Shown here: positions 8,643 to 17,811 of the stretch, piece by piece | Layout of the letters: every line of letters starts with the position of its first letter | Position numbering within the stretch: the first letter of the stretch is position 1 | NCBI GenBank assembly: GCA_002928515.1 | Contig: PERI01000007.1 | Coordinates: 25,665-89,664, forward strand | DNA: 64,000 bases | Direction: 5' to 3' | Source: Hyphomicrobium sp. | GTDB taxonomy: Bacteria > Pseudomonadota > Alphaproteobacteria > Rhizobiales > Hyphomicrobiaceae | Notes under the pieces: model-generated | What the model saw: the letters and a program-made list of their open reading frames with translations, nothing else | Database searches by the model: none | Told to the model about the DNA's origin: nothing | Program-made: the position numbers and the translations under genes

Positions 8643-9029
8643 ATGGAAATGAATAAAAGCGAGCGTTATGCCCAGACGGATACCAAACTGACGATGAAAC
8701 CGACCATGAAAGAAGCGAAATTTGCCATCGGTGCCGTCGTGCGGCACCGATTGTTTCCGTTTCGCGGCCTAATCTTCGATATCGATCCAGTTTTTGCCAA
8801 TACCGAGGCGTGGTGGCTGGCTATTCCCGAAGATATTCGCCCGAGCAAAGACCAGCCATTTTATCATCTGTATGCCGAAAATTCAGAAAGCACGTATTTG
8901 GCTTACGTATCGGAGCAAAATTTACTGCCCGATGACAATCCAACACCTTTGCGCCATCCGGATATTGCGGATGAATTTTTGCGCGACCGCAAGGGCAAGT
9001 ATAAGCTGCGCCACCCTGCCCCAAATTGA
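8643..9029 (+). CDS. hspQ: Heat shock protein HspQ
   Basis: The core AKFAIGAVVRHRLFPFRGLI, followed by FANTEAWWLAIPEDIRPSKD, QPFYHLYAEN and AYVSEQNLLPDD, is diagnostic of HspQ (YccV). In Escherichia coli this small protein binds hemimethylated DNA and acts as a specificity factor for the Lon protease. The 128-residue reading from 8643 is longer than the family's usual 105-110, so an inner start (Met at 8649, 8688 or 8697) is possible; the extra N-terminus is polar and Met-rich. It lies 7 bases after the lyase stop, so may be co-transcribed, and is followed by a hairpin terminator at 9066. Confidence 0.88.
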   Translation: MEMNKSERYAQTDTKLTMKPTMKEAKFAIGAVVRHRLFPFRGLIFDIDPVFANTEAWWLAIPEDIRPSKDQPFYHLYAENSESTYLAYVSEQNLLPDDNPTPLRHPDIADEFLRDRKGKYKLRHPAPN

Positions 9030-9065
9030 ATGAACCTATTCGCACGTGCATGACCAGAAATAAAA

Positions 9066-9094
9066 ATGCCGCCTCGGATCATCCGAAGCGGCAT
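9066..9094. terminator. Bidirectional hairpin terminator between hspQ and ialB-like gene
   Basis: The sequence from ATGCCGCCTCGGAT folds against ATCCGAAGCGGCAT with one mismatch and a very tight loop. It is preceded by AAAA and followed by TTCTTGTTT, so it can stop transcripts of both convergent genes. Confidence 0.8.
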
Positions 9095-9123
9095 TTCTTG
9101 TTTCGTAAATAATGACCTGAACT

Positions 9124-10044
9124 TTATGGAGCCTTGGGCGCCGCGGCAGCAGCAGGAGCTGCAGCTTTCGGAGCGGCAGCCGCGGCAGGTTTGGCGCCCG
9201 TCGAACCGGTCGCACCAGCCGTGTTGCTCATATTACGGTTCTGTTCAGCTATCAGCCTCTGACGATCGGCAATTTGTTTCATCAGAGAGCTACGCGCGGC
9301 AGCATACTTCTTATTGTCCACCGGCTGACCTTTCACGGCCTCGACGTAACCATCGAGTGGCACCGGGAAGCCAACGGGCTGTGCACCCGCATTCATGGCC
9401 AGAACCATGATGCCGCCGCCAGCAGCCATTTGGTCGAGAATTTCTTTGGTGGCTTCGGTCTCAGCCGTGCATCCGGCAGGATGACACAGAGAGTATTTCA
9501 GTTCGATCGGCTTGAGGCTCTTCTCATCGATCTTTTCCTGCTTGGCAGCGGCAGCCCACTGCTCTTTCGTGTAAACAGCAGCGCGAATGCCTGGCGGAAG
9601 CGCCATGCCCAACGGCACCATGATCATCAGCGATTGCTTATCTTGGCCTTCGACCTGACGGATAGCAGCGGACACGAGCACCATGCCCGTATTGCCATCG
9701 AGACGTTCGTGATGCGTCAGGCAAAGGCTCTTTTCTTCTTTCACCTCTTTGCCGTCTTTATCTTTTTTGACGACCGGTGCCTTCTCACACAGCTTAACCC
9801 ATGCACTCTTGGCAGCATCTGCAGCAGCACCGCCAGCCGCAGGTGCCGCGGCAGCCGGTTTCGCAGCAGGTGCTGCCGCTGGCTTTGCAGCCGGTGCAGC
9901 CGCTGGCTTAGCCGGGGCTGCTGGAATTTTCACTTCGTTTTCAGCGGGCTCTTGAGCCAGCGCTGGTCCAGTCAAGGCAACGACCGCGAATGCAACGGCC
10001 GAAACCAGCGACTTGCCGCTTGCGCGCAATTCTGCGTGTCTCAT
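9124..10044 (-). CDS. Invasion-associated locus B (IalB) family exported protein with Ala/Pro-rich linker
   Basis: The 306-residue protein has a signal peptide (cleavage near GPALA-QEP), an Ala/Pro/Lys-rich low-complexity linker (residues 41-78), then the IalB domain. The domain holds a C-x..-C pair (LCEKAP, then SLCLTHHERL), LVSAAIRQVEG, MIMVPLGMALPPGIRAAVYT and YSLCHPAGCTAE, the last being the family's second cysteine pair. IalB was named for erythrocyte invasion in Bartonella, but homologues are common in free-living rhizobia as periplasmic or envelope proteins of unknown role. After the domain, residues 250-306 are again Ala-rich and polar. The ATG at 10044 starts directly at the signal peptide; the longer frame to 10206 adds nothing recognisable. 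Confidence 0.85.
   Translation of the reverse strand: MRHAELRASGKSLVSAVAFAVVALTGPALAQEPAENEVKIPAAPAKPAAAPAAKPAAAPAAKPAAAAPAAGGAAADAAKSAWVKLCEKAPVVKKDKDGKEVKEEKSLCLTHHERLDGNTGMVLVSAAIRQVEGQDKQSLMIMVPLGMALPPGIRAAVYTKEQWAAAAKQEKIDEKSLKPIELKYSLCHPAGCTAETEATKEILDQMAAGGGIMVLAMNAGAQPVGFPVPLDGYVEAVKGQPVDNKKYAAARSSLMKQIADRQRLIAEQNRNMSNTAGATGSTGAKPAAAAAPKAAAPAAAAAPKAP
9835..9909. repeat. Tandem KPAAAPAA-coding repeat inside the IalB-family gene
   Basis: Three tandem units of about 24 bases encode KPAAAPAA, KPAAAPAA and KPAAAAPAA (minus strand). Such in-frame repeats can change copy number between strains and lengthen or shorten the linker. Confidence 0.75.
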
Positions 10045-10450
10045 GAAGTTCAATATCCTTCGAAATTGCGAGCCGGTTATGCCAGCCCAACCCCTCTCAC
10101 TGCCCATGCACCGCACAACCCAAAATACACGGTTCACATGGGTTCTGACGCATTCCGCGTCGTCCGGGTGCGAGTAAAGCTCGGAATGCGGCAATCCCGT
10201 GGCCACAATTACAGGGTACCGTGGGCAGATGCTGTGAATTCAGCTCTCGTTGCCGTATGGCCACTGTGACAAGCTGGCGTGAAGCAAAGGCAATCAAGCG
10301 CATCGGATATCGCAACGGCTCTTAAGTCTGTTTGTAAGAGCCCGCGCGGCTCAAGCTTAACTGTGATGAAGGCCACTCATGAGGCCTAAGCCACATGTTG
10401 GTGATTTCTGCTATGTATCAAATGCGACTATGATAATTCGTGGAACTGCA
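10045..10450. other. Divergent intergenic region (406 bp) with one stem-loop
   Basis: Separates the IalB-family gene from the solute-binding-protein gene. GGCTCTTA at 10318-10325 pairs with TAAGAGCC at 10335-10342 (8 bp, 9-base loop), about 110 bases before the binding-protein start. This could be a leader hairpin, but no ORF-controlled attenuator or riboswitch was recognised. Nothing else was seen. Confidence 0.4.
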
Positions 10451-12250
10451 ATGCCCTACTTTCTTGCCCATGGGTTCCTAGCCCTCCTATGGCTGACATT
10501 GGCCGCCACTTTTGCCCACGCAGAACCAAAACCGGGTGTTGCACTGCATGGCACCCCAAAACTAGCGGCTGACTTTCCCCATCTCCCCTATGTCAATCCG
10601 AATGCACCCAAGGGCGGGCGGGCAACATTTGCCGTCCTTGGTTCTTACGACAGTTTGAACCCATTGATCGTCAAAGGCGTGCCGGTTTCAGGAGTACGCG
10701 AATTCTCAGTTGAGAGTTTGATGGCGCGCGGTCTGGACGAACCGTTCACATTGTATGGCTTGTTAGCGTCCACAATCGACATTGCCGAAGACGGCCTGTC
10801 AGTAGCCTTCGAGCTCAATCCCAAAGCCGCGTTCTCGGATCGCTCATCCGTGACAATCGATGATGTGATTTCATCCTACGAACTTTTAAAAACCAAAGGC
10901 CGACCCAACCATCGCACCTATTTTGCCAAAGTCACGGCTGCGGAAAAAGTAGGTGAGCGCGGCGTGCGCTTTACATTTCAAGACGCCAACGATCGCGAAT
11001 TACCCTTTATCCTTGGATTGATGCCAGTCTTCGCCAAGGCTTCAACATCACCAGAGACATTCGATCAAACCACAATGTCACCGCTCGTCGGCTCAGGACC
11101 ATATATTGTTGGCAACATAGATGCAGGCCGTTCTCTGACCTGGAAACGTGATCCCGACTATTGGGCGCGCGATCTGCCGATTGCGCGCGGTCGCTTCAAT
11201 TTCGATGAAATTCGCTTCGAATACTATCGCGATGGTTCGGTCATGCTTGAGGCCTTCAAGAGCGGCGCAGTTGATTTAAGATTGGAGGAGGACCCAGGAC
11301 GCTGGGCCGACGCCTACGACATTCCTGCCCTCGCACAAGGCAAAGTTCTAAAAAAAGAATTCGATATTGGGCTACCAGCAGGCATGACCGGACTGGTGTT
11401 CAATACCCGTCGCGATGTGTTTTCTGACGTTCGTGTTCGACGTGCGCTGACGACCTTGCTCGATTTTGAATGGATCAATCGTTCACTCTACAATGGTCTT
11501 TTCAAACGCACACAAAGTTATTTCGAGCGATCCTATCTGTCGTCCTCAGGCAAGCCAGCGGATGACACGGAGCGATCCCTGCTTGCAAATTATCCAGACA
11601 GTGTTCGGCCAGAAATTATGGCAGGCACGTTCACGTTTCCCGCCAGCGATGGGACCGGTCAAAATCGCGCCAATCAAAAGGCTGCATTTGAATTGCTGCG
11701 CGCCAGCGGTTACGAACTGAAATCAGGCAAATTGATAAATGCAACGACGGGACAACAGTTGGCCTTTGAAATTCTTGCCAACAACAATGCCCAAGAAGCA
11801 TTGCTTCTCAGCTTCGCCCGCAATCTCGAACCGCTCGGTATCGCCGCCCGCGTCCGTGTCGTGGACAGCGCCCAATACCAAGGCCGATTGGCGAGCTACG
11901 ACTACGATATGATTCAAAACACTTGGGCATCATCATTATCGCCGGGCAATGAGCAGCTGTTTCGCTGGTCGGCGGCAACGCGCGATGCCAAAGGCTCTTA
12001 TAATTTTGCTGGCGTTGCCAACGAGGCCGCTGATGCGATGATCCAAGCCATGTTGAGCGCAAAAACGGAGCTGGAATTTGTCTCGGCCGTGCGTGCGCTC
12101 GATCGCGTACTCTTGTCCAATGATTATGCCATTCCGCTGTTTCATGTTCCCAAGCAATGGGTCGCGCACTGGGCGCGCATGAAGCATCCCGAACGCATTC
12201 CGGTTTCCGGCTATGCCATCGATACCTGGTGGATCGAGGAACATAAATGA
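10451..12250 (+). CDS. ABC transporter solute-binding protein, family 5 (YejA-like, oligopeptide)
   Basis: The 599-residue exported protein (signal peptide ending TFAHA) has the SBP_bac_5 fold: FPHLPYVNPNAPKGG, YDSLNPLIVKG, ESLMARGLDEPFTLYGLLAS, a long lobe with RPNHRTYFAKVTAAEKVGER, then VRRALTTLLDFEWINRSLYN and FHVPKQWVAHW. The N-terminal block is the YejA subtype, which imports oligopeptides or microcin-like peptides through YejBEF. No permease or ATPase gene is next to it. Instead the stop overlaps the start of an acyl-CoA ligase by ATGA, so the two are co-translated. The start at 10451 is placed at the signal peptide; ATGs at 10379 and 10430 are in frame but weaker. Confidence 0.85.
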   Translation: MPYFLAHGFLALLWLTLAATFAHAEPKPGVALHGTPKLAADFPHLPYVNPNAPKGGRATFAVLGSYDSLNPLIVKGVPVSGVREFSVESLMARGLDEPFTLYGLLASTIDIAEDGLSVAFELNPKAAFSDRSSVTIDDVISSYELLKTKGRPNHRTYFAKVTAAEKVGERGVRFTFQDANDRELPFILGLMPVFAKASTSPETFDQTTMSPLVGSGPYIVGNIDAGRSLTWKRDPDYWARDLPIARGRFNFDEIRFEYYRDGSVMLEAFKSGAVDLRLEEDPGRWADAYDIPALAQGKVLKKEFDIGLPAGMTGLVFNTRRDVFSDVRVRRALTTLLDFEWINRSLYNGLFKRTQSYFERSYLSSSGKPADDTERSLLANYPDSVRPEIMAGTFTFPASDGTGQNRANQKAAFELLRASGYELKSGKLINATTGQQLAFEILANNNAQEALLLSFARNLEPLGIAARVRVVDSAQYQGRLASYDYDMIQNTWASSLSPGNEQLFRWSAATRDAKGSYNFAGVANEAADAMIQAMLSAKTELEFVSAVRALDRVLLSNDYAIPLFHVPKQWVAHWARMKHPERIPVSGYAIDTWWIEEHK

Positions 12251-13806
12251 CCTCTGCCCTCAATATAGTCGCGTCAAACGCGCCATTTAATCTCGCGCGC
12301 CATTGTTTACAGGCGCATGCGAACGCAACGCCCGACAAACCCGCGCTCGAAGTGTTCGCAAATCTATCAGACGCTGTGCCGTCTGAGGTCTGGACGTACG
12401 CATCTCTAGAAGACGCAGTACTGCGCGTCGCTGGTGGATTATCGGCACTTGGCTTTGAACCTGGGACGCGCTTGCTCATCCGGCTCGACAATACGAGTTC
12501 CTACCCCATCGTTTATCTCGGCGCGATGGCAGCAGGCTTGATCGCCATACCGACTTCGAGCCAACTCACGCCATCAGAATCAGGCTTTCTCCAGAGTGAC
12601 AGCGGCGCAGAGGTCGTAGCCCTCAGTCAAAGTCTGGCGGATCAAGAAGTGCCATCCAGCGTGCGCGTGCTCAGCGAAAGCGAGTTGCGCCAGATGATGC
12701 GCGACGGCCCACGTGGTGCCTACGCAGCAACGCGCGCTAACGATCCGGCCTATCTCGTTTACACATCCGGTACGACAGCGCGACCGAAAGGCGTCGTCCA
12801 TGCCCATCGTGTCGTGTTGGGGCGTCAGCCTATGTATCACGGCTGGTACGCCATCACACCCAACGACCGTGTGCTGCACGCAGGCGCATTTAATTGGACC
12901 TACACACTTGGCACAGGATTGATCGACCCATGGTCCAATGGCGCAACGAGTTTGATTTACACCGGAGAAAAATCTCCAGAACTTTGGCCTGAACTGATCC
13001 GTAAAATCGGCGCTACTCTTTTCGCCACCGTACCAAGTCTATTTCGTCAAATTTTGAAATACGCCACTCCCGGTGCAATCGATGTCGGCCGATTGCGCCA
13101 CGGATTGATTGCCGGAGAGCGCCCACCAGAAGATTTATTCGAGACATGGTACGCGCGAACCGGCACACATCTGCACGAAGCGCTCGGCATGAGCGAGATC
13201 TCGACCTACATTTCGACTAGTCCGACCATTCCTCGCAAACCCGGAACCACAGGCAAAGCACAAGCTGGCCGCCGCGTGGCTATTCTACCCGTAGAAGTGG
13301 GCACAGACTCACTATCACCCGGTCAAGAAGGTTTGATCGCCGTGCATCGCACCGATCCGGGTTTGATGTTGAGCTATTGGCAACGCCCCGAGGAAGACGC
13401 CGAAGTCACGCGCGGTGATTGGTTCATCGGCGGCGATATTGGTGTCATGGATGACGACGGATACATCACGCACCTGGGCCGCGCCAACGACGTCATGAAA
13501 GCGCTTGGCTATCGGATCTCGCCACAAGAGATAGAAGCTGTATTGGCGCAATGTCCCGGCGTAGGCGAGGTTGCATGCGCTGAAGTTCAAGTTCGCAGCG
13601 ATGTTTCGGTGGTCGGCGCATTTGTAATTCGCGCGCCTGGATCGCGTGTCAGCGCCGACAACATTGCGGCGTTCGCAGCCGAACGATTGGCCGCCTATAA
13701 ATGCCCGCGCGAAATCATTTTCGTCGATCACTTCCCACGCACGGCAAATGGCAAGATCAAACGTAACGCGCTCATGGCCGCGCGCGAAACAACGCCTACG
13801 TCGTAA
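12247..13806 (+). CDS. AMP-dependent acyl-CoA synthetase/ligase
   Basis: The 519-residue enzyme belongs to the ANL superfamily, which activates a carboxylic acid as an acyl-AMP and passes it to CoA. The ATP-binding P-loop is YTSGTTARPKGVVHAH, followed by the HAGAFNWTYTLG region, GERPPEDLF, the LHEALGMSEISTY motif, and the C-terminal hinge (LGRANDVMKALGYRISPQE). The catalytic lysine is in NGKIKRNAL. The overall feel is of the medium-chain or benzoate-type ligases (long SQLTPSE region and Trp-rich middle), but the substrate is not deducible. Its ATG overlaps the binding-protein stop, hinting that the imported compound or a product of it is the substrate. It ends 2 bases from the convergent mfd stop. 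Confidence 0.82.
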   Translation: MTSALNIVASNAPFNLARHCLQAHANATPDKPALEVFANLSDAVPSEVWTYASLEDAVLRVAGGLSALGFEPGTRLLIRLDNTSSYPIVYLGAMAAGLIAIPTSSQLTPSESGFLQSDSGAEVVALSQSLADQEVPSSVRVLSESELRQMMRDGPRGAYAATRANDPAYLVYTSGTTARPKGVVHAHRVVLGRQPMYHGWYAITPNDRVLHAGAFNWTYTLGTGLIDPWSNGATSLIYTGEKSPELWPELIRKIGATLFATVPSLFRQILKYATPGAIDVGRLRHGLIAGERPPEDLFETWYARTGTHLHEALGMSEISTYISTSPTIPRKPGTTGKAQAGRRVAILPVEVGTDSLSPGQEGLIAVHRTDPGLMLSYWQRPEEDAEVTRGDWFIGGDIGVMDDDGYITHLGRANDVMKALGYRISPQEIEAVLAQCPGVGEVACAEVQVRSDVSVVGAFVIRAPGSRVSADNIAAFAAERLAAYKCPREIIFVDHFPRTANGKIKRNALMAARETTPTS

Positions 13807-13808
13807 CG

Positions 13809-16800
13809 TCACGCAGCCTTCTTCGCCAGACTAGCCAGATCGGCGAATTTCTGTACGAGGCTGCGCACGCCTTTCAAGCGCTGCTCCGGCAAATACCAAT
13901 CGGCCCGGAACACGAGGCGCTGATCGGGCTGCACCTTCAATGTGCCGCGCGACTGCTGCACAAATCCGATCAAGCCTTCCGGGTTGGCAAAGGTATTCTT
14001 GTACAGCGTGATGACGCCACCTTTCGGTCCGGCATCGACCTTGGCGATGCTGGCGATGCGGCACAGCCCCTTAATCTCCATAACGTCAAGCAGATGCGTC
14101 ACTTCCGGCGGCAATTCCCCGAAACGATCGACGAGTTCGGCCGCAAACGCGTCGATGTCAGATCGTTTTTCTAGCGAGGACAAGCGACGGTAAAGACCAA
14201 GTCGCAATTGGAGATCGGCAACGTAGCTTTCGGGAATCATGATTGACGTGCCGAGCTGGATTTCCGGGCTCCACTTGTCGGCAGCTTCCAGATCGCCGCC
14301 CTTCATGGCCGCAACCGCTTCTTCCAACATCGCCTGATAAAGCTCGAAACCAACTTCTCGGATGTGCCCCGATTGCTCCTCACCTAACAGATTACCAGCG
14401 CCCCGAATGTCGAGATCGTGCGAAGCGAGTGAGAAGCCAGCACCCAGCGTATCGAGCGATTGCAAAACTTTGAGACGCTTTTCTGCACCCTCAGTCAGCT
14501 TTTGGCCCGGCGGAGTCGTAATGTAAGCGTAAGCGCGCGTCTTGGAACGGCCCACGCGTCCGCGCAACTGATAGAGCTGCGCCAAACCGAACATATCCGC
14601 ACGATGCACAATCAGAGTGTTAGCATTCGGCACGTCGAGACCGCTTTCGACAATCGCCGTCGAAAGCAGAATGTCGTATTTGCCTTCGTAGAACGCCGTC
14701 ATCACGTCTTCGAGTTCGGTCGGCGTCATCTGCCCTGTGGCGCGCGCAAACGTCAGCTCCGGTACGGCTTCGCGTAAAAACTCCGCCACATCGTCAAGAT
14801 CGGAAATACGCGGCGCCACATAGAACGTCTGTCCGCCACGAAAACGTTCGCGACGCAGCGCATCTTTCAAAATCACCGGATCGAAGGGCGAAATGTAGGT
14901 GCGCACCGCTAAGCGGTCGATCGGCGGCGTAGTGATGAGTGAGAGTTCACGCACGCCCGTCAGCGCCAATTGCAATGTGCGCGGGATCGGCGTCGCCGAC
15001 AACGTCAACACGTGCACGTCTTCGCGCATCCTCTTCAAGCGCTCTTTGTGATTGACGCCGAAGTGCTGTTCCTCGTCGATAATGAGCAAACCAAGGCGCG
15101 CAAATTCGATCTGCTTGCCCAGCAACGCATGCGTGCCAACGACGATATCGACGGCGCCAGATTTCAAACCTTGCTTCACCTCGGCGAGGTCTTTAGCCGC
15201 CACCATGCGCGACGCCTGCGCGACATTGACCGGCAGACCCTGGAAGCGCTCCTTAAATGAGCGATAATGTTGGCGCGCAAGCAACGTAGTCGGCACAACG
15301 ACAGCAACCTGCAAACCATTTAATGCGGCAACGAAGGCCGCGCGCATCGCCACTTCCGTTTTGCCAAAGCCGACATCGCCGCACACTAGGCGATCCATCG
15401 GCCTACCGGACCCGAGGTCTGCAATCACCGTGTCGATGCTCGCGGCCTGGTCCTCGGTTTCCTCATAAGGGAACCGGGCCACAAACTCATCAAAAGCGTG
15501 AGCCGGTGGGAAGATCGGCGGCGCTTCTCGCAACGCGCGCAAGGCTGCAATCTTGATAAGTTCATTGGCAATTTCACGCAGACGCTTTTTCAAACGTGCC
15601 TTACGCGATTGCCACGCAACACCACCCAATCGATCGAGTTGGCCGTCAGAGTCATCAGCGCCGTAGCGCGTCAGCAATTCAATGTTTTCGACTGGCAGAA
15701 AGAGTTTATCGCCGCCCGCATAATGCAATTCGAGGCAGTCATGCGGTGCCCCGAGCGCCGTAATGGTTTGCAACCCGGCGAAACGACCGATGCCATGATC
15801 GGCGTGCACGACGAGATCGCCAACCGACAGGCTGGTTGCTTCGGTCAGAACGTCGGTCGCCTTGCGCTGCCGCTTGCGTTGGCGCACGAGGCGGTCACCA
15901 AGGATGTCCTGTTCAGCGATGACCGCGAGGTCTGGCGTCTCGAACCCCTCTTCAAGACCGAGCACTGCGAATGCCGTGGCACCCGGCGGCAAAGCAAGAA
16001 CCTCGGCAAAGTTTTCAACTTTGCGGGCGTCTTTCAATCCGTGATCTGCAACGAGACCGATCAATCGTTCGCGCGCACCGGCTGTCCACGCGGCAACGAT
16101 GACGCGGCGCGGTTCATCGAGAACGCGGCGCACATGTCCAACGACGGCATCGAACACATTTGTATCGGGGTTAGCGCGTTCCGGCGCGAATGACCGCCCG
16201 CGACGGCCACGCATCGCATAAACGCCACTTGATGATGGATCGTCGAATGGCGTCAGGCGTGACAGTGGGCGCTTCGAGAGTGCCGCATTCCAGGCCTTAC
16301 CATCCAGAAACATGCGGTCAGGCGGAACAGGCTTATAGGGCGGCGCACCGAAACGTTGACCTTCGAGACTGTCCACACGCGCTTCGTAATGTTCTTGGAT
16401 TTGCTGAAAGCGCTGTTCAATCGCTTCTTCGGCGCGATGATCGAAACTGACGCCTGCCCCCGGTACATAGTCAAACAGCGTTTCAAGTTCAGGATGAAAC
16501 AACGGCAACCAATGTTCCTGGCCTTGATACCGCCGACCATTGCTGACCGATTCATAGAGCGGATCATCGCCCGTATTGCCGCCGAATAAGGCGACATAGC
16601 CTTTGCGAAAAAGCGCCGTCGCTGCATCACCGAATGCCACTTCGCTGACCGGCATCAGGGCAAATTTCTGAACCGGCTTTTGCGAACGCTGCGTTTCAGC
16701 ATCAAACGATTTGATCGTCTCCAACGTGTCGCCGAAAAAATCCAGCCGGATGGGATTGATGCGCCCGGGCGGAAACAGATCGAGGATACCGCCACGTTGT

Positions 16801-17294
16801 GCAAATTCACCCGGCTCCATGACGCTGCTGGCACGCTGGAAACCGTATGCGCCAAGCCGCGTGATCAGCTCCGACATATCCAAGCGCTGTCCGGGCGCAA
16901 TTGGCTTGAATGCTGAGCGTATAAACGCCCGCGGCGGTACGCGCTGAAGTGCGGCATTCACCGTCGTGATCACAACGGTTGCATCCTTGCGCGTGCCGAT
17001 TACGAGCTTCCCCAGCCCCGTGATACGCCGCGATACAATTTCCGCATTGGGGCTAGTGCGGTCGTACGGCACCGTATCCCACGCCGGAATAGCGATCACT
17101 TTGATGTCGGGTGCGAAAAACGCGAGTGCCGTGACCAACTGTTCGAGGCGTCGGTCGTCACGGGCGATATGAAGGTGCAAACCGGGTTGATCGGCCGTGC
17201 GCGCAGCCTTCGTCAGATCGGCAATAACGCGCGCGTCAAAGCCTTCCGGAACACCCGAAAAGATTGCGCCATGGGATTTGCTTTCAACACTCAT
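13809..17294 (-). CDS. mfd: Transcription-repair coupling factor Mfd
   Basis: The 1161-residue protein has the full Mfd plan. An N-terminal UvrB-like region comes first (AWDTVPYDRTSPNAE, GEFAQRGGILDLFPPG). The RNA polymerase-interacting domain with VGDLVVHADHGIGRFAGL follows. Next are superfamily 2 motor motifs: Walker A GDVGFGKTEVAMRA, DEEQ box IIDEEQHFGV, LSATPIPRTL, VESGLDVPNANTLIV and QLRGRVGRS. The C-terminal autoinhibitory domain is last (SDIDAFAAELVDRFGELPPEV). Mfd pushes stalled RNA polymerase off damaged DNA and recruits UvrA. It starts one base after the sdhE stop, so the two share a transcript. Length and motifs show it is intact. Confidence 0.98.
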   Translation of the reverse strand: MSVESKSHGAIFSGVPEGFDARVIADLTKAARTADQPGLHLHIARDDRRLEQLVTALAFFAPDIKVIAIPAWDTVPYDRTSPNAEIVSRRITGLGKLVIGTRKDATVVITTVNAALQRVPPRAFIRSAFKPIAPGQRLDMSELITRLGAYGFQRASSVMEPGEFAQRGGILDLFPPGRINPIRLDFFGDTLETIKSFDAETQRSQKPVQKFALMPVSEVAFGDAATALFRKGYVALFGGNTGDDPLYESVSNGRRYQGQEHWLPLFHPELETLFDYVPGAGVSFDHRAEEAIEQRFQQIQEHYEARVDSLEGQRFGAPPYKPVPPDRMFLDGKAWNAALSKRPLSRLTPFDDPSSSGVYAMRGRRGRSFAPERANPDTNVFDAVVGHVRRVLDEPRRVIVAAWTAGARERLIGLVADHGLKDARKVENFAEVLALPPGATAFAVLGLEEGFETPDLAVIAEQDILGDRLVRQRKRQRKATDVLTEATSLSVGDLVVHADHGIGRFAGLQTITALGAPHDCLELHYAGGDKLFLPVENIELLTRYGADDSDGQLDRLGGVAWQSRKARLKKRLREIANELIKIAALRALREAPPIFPPAHAFDEFVARFPYEETEDQAASIDTVIADLGSGRPMDRLVCGDVGFGKTEVAMRAAFVAALNGLQVAVVVPTTLLARQHYRSFKERFQGLPVNVAQASRMVAAKDLAEVKQGLKSGAVDIVVGTHALLGKQIEFARLGLLIIDEEQHFGVNHKERLKRMREDVHVLTLSATPIPRTLQLALTGVRELSLITTPPIDRLAVRTYISPFDPVILKDALRRERFRGGQTFYVAPRISDLDDVAEFLREAVPELTFARATGQMTPTELEDVMTAFYEGKYDILLSTAIVESGLDVPNANTLIVHRADMFGLAQLYQLRGRVGRSKTRAYAYITTPPGQKLTEGAEKRLKVLQSLDTLGAGFSLASHDLDIRGAGNLLGEEQSGHIREVGFELYQAMLEEAVAAMKGGDLEAADKWSPEIQLGTSIMIPESYVADLQLRLGLYRRLSSLEKRSDIDAFAAELVDRFGELPPEVTHLLDVMEIKGLCRIASIAKVDAGPKGGVITLYKNTFANPEGLIGFVQQSRGTLKVQPDQRLVFRADWYLPEQRLKGVRSLVQKFADLASLAKKAA

Positions 17295-17295
17295 G

Positions 17296-17589
17296 TTAGC
17301 CTGTCACATCGCCAGAGGTGTTGAGCGTATCGAGACCATGGAAGGCGCGGATCTCGCCAACCAAATTGGCAAAAGCGCTGCCAGAAATCGCCTCCTTACC
17401 GAAAATCCAGTTCTGGAGTGTGGGGTCGGCCACGGCTAGAAACTGCTCGAAAGTGGCCAGCCGCTCGCCCTCCATCAACGGCAAGTGCGCCGTCGCAAAA
17501 CGACCGATCAGCGCATCCAGTTCTTTAGTGCCGCGATGCGTGGCACGAAAGGCGGCGCGGCGACGGCGAACATCGAGATCATCGGTCAT
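17296..17589 (-). CDS. sdhE: Succinate dehydrogenase assembly factor SdhE (FAD assembly factor)
   Basis: The 97-residue protein has the signature RGTKELDALIGRF, where the RGxxE motif is needed for attachment of FAD to the SdhA flavoprotein subunit, then MEGERLATFEQFL, DPTLQNWIFG and a short Asp/Gly tail. It is the bacterial homologue of mitochondrial Sdh5/SDHAF2. It is the first gene before mfd, an arrangement common in alphaproteobacteria, and it diverges from recG across a 222-base gap. Confidence 0.95.
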   Translation of the reverse strand: MTDDLDVRRRRAAFRATHRGTKELDALIGRFATAHLPLMEGERLATFEQFLAVADPTLQNWIFGKEAISGSAFANLVGEIRAFHGLDTLNTSGDVTG

Positions 17590-17811
17590 AAGGCTTCACG
17601 TCTGTGAACATCTACGATAGGTAAAGCGGCGCTTCATTGACCGGTGCATGGCATACGCTTGACGCGCATCCGCACAGCCGCCACGATCATTTGCAACGCG
17701 CGAAGGGCTTCCTATAGCGCCCGCACATCGATCCGCATAGCGCGAGGACAGATGCGTATTGCCGCGACCACTGACCCTGCCATTGCTGCGTATCATTCAA
17801 CTTAGGTAGCT

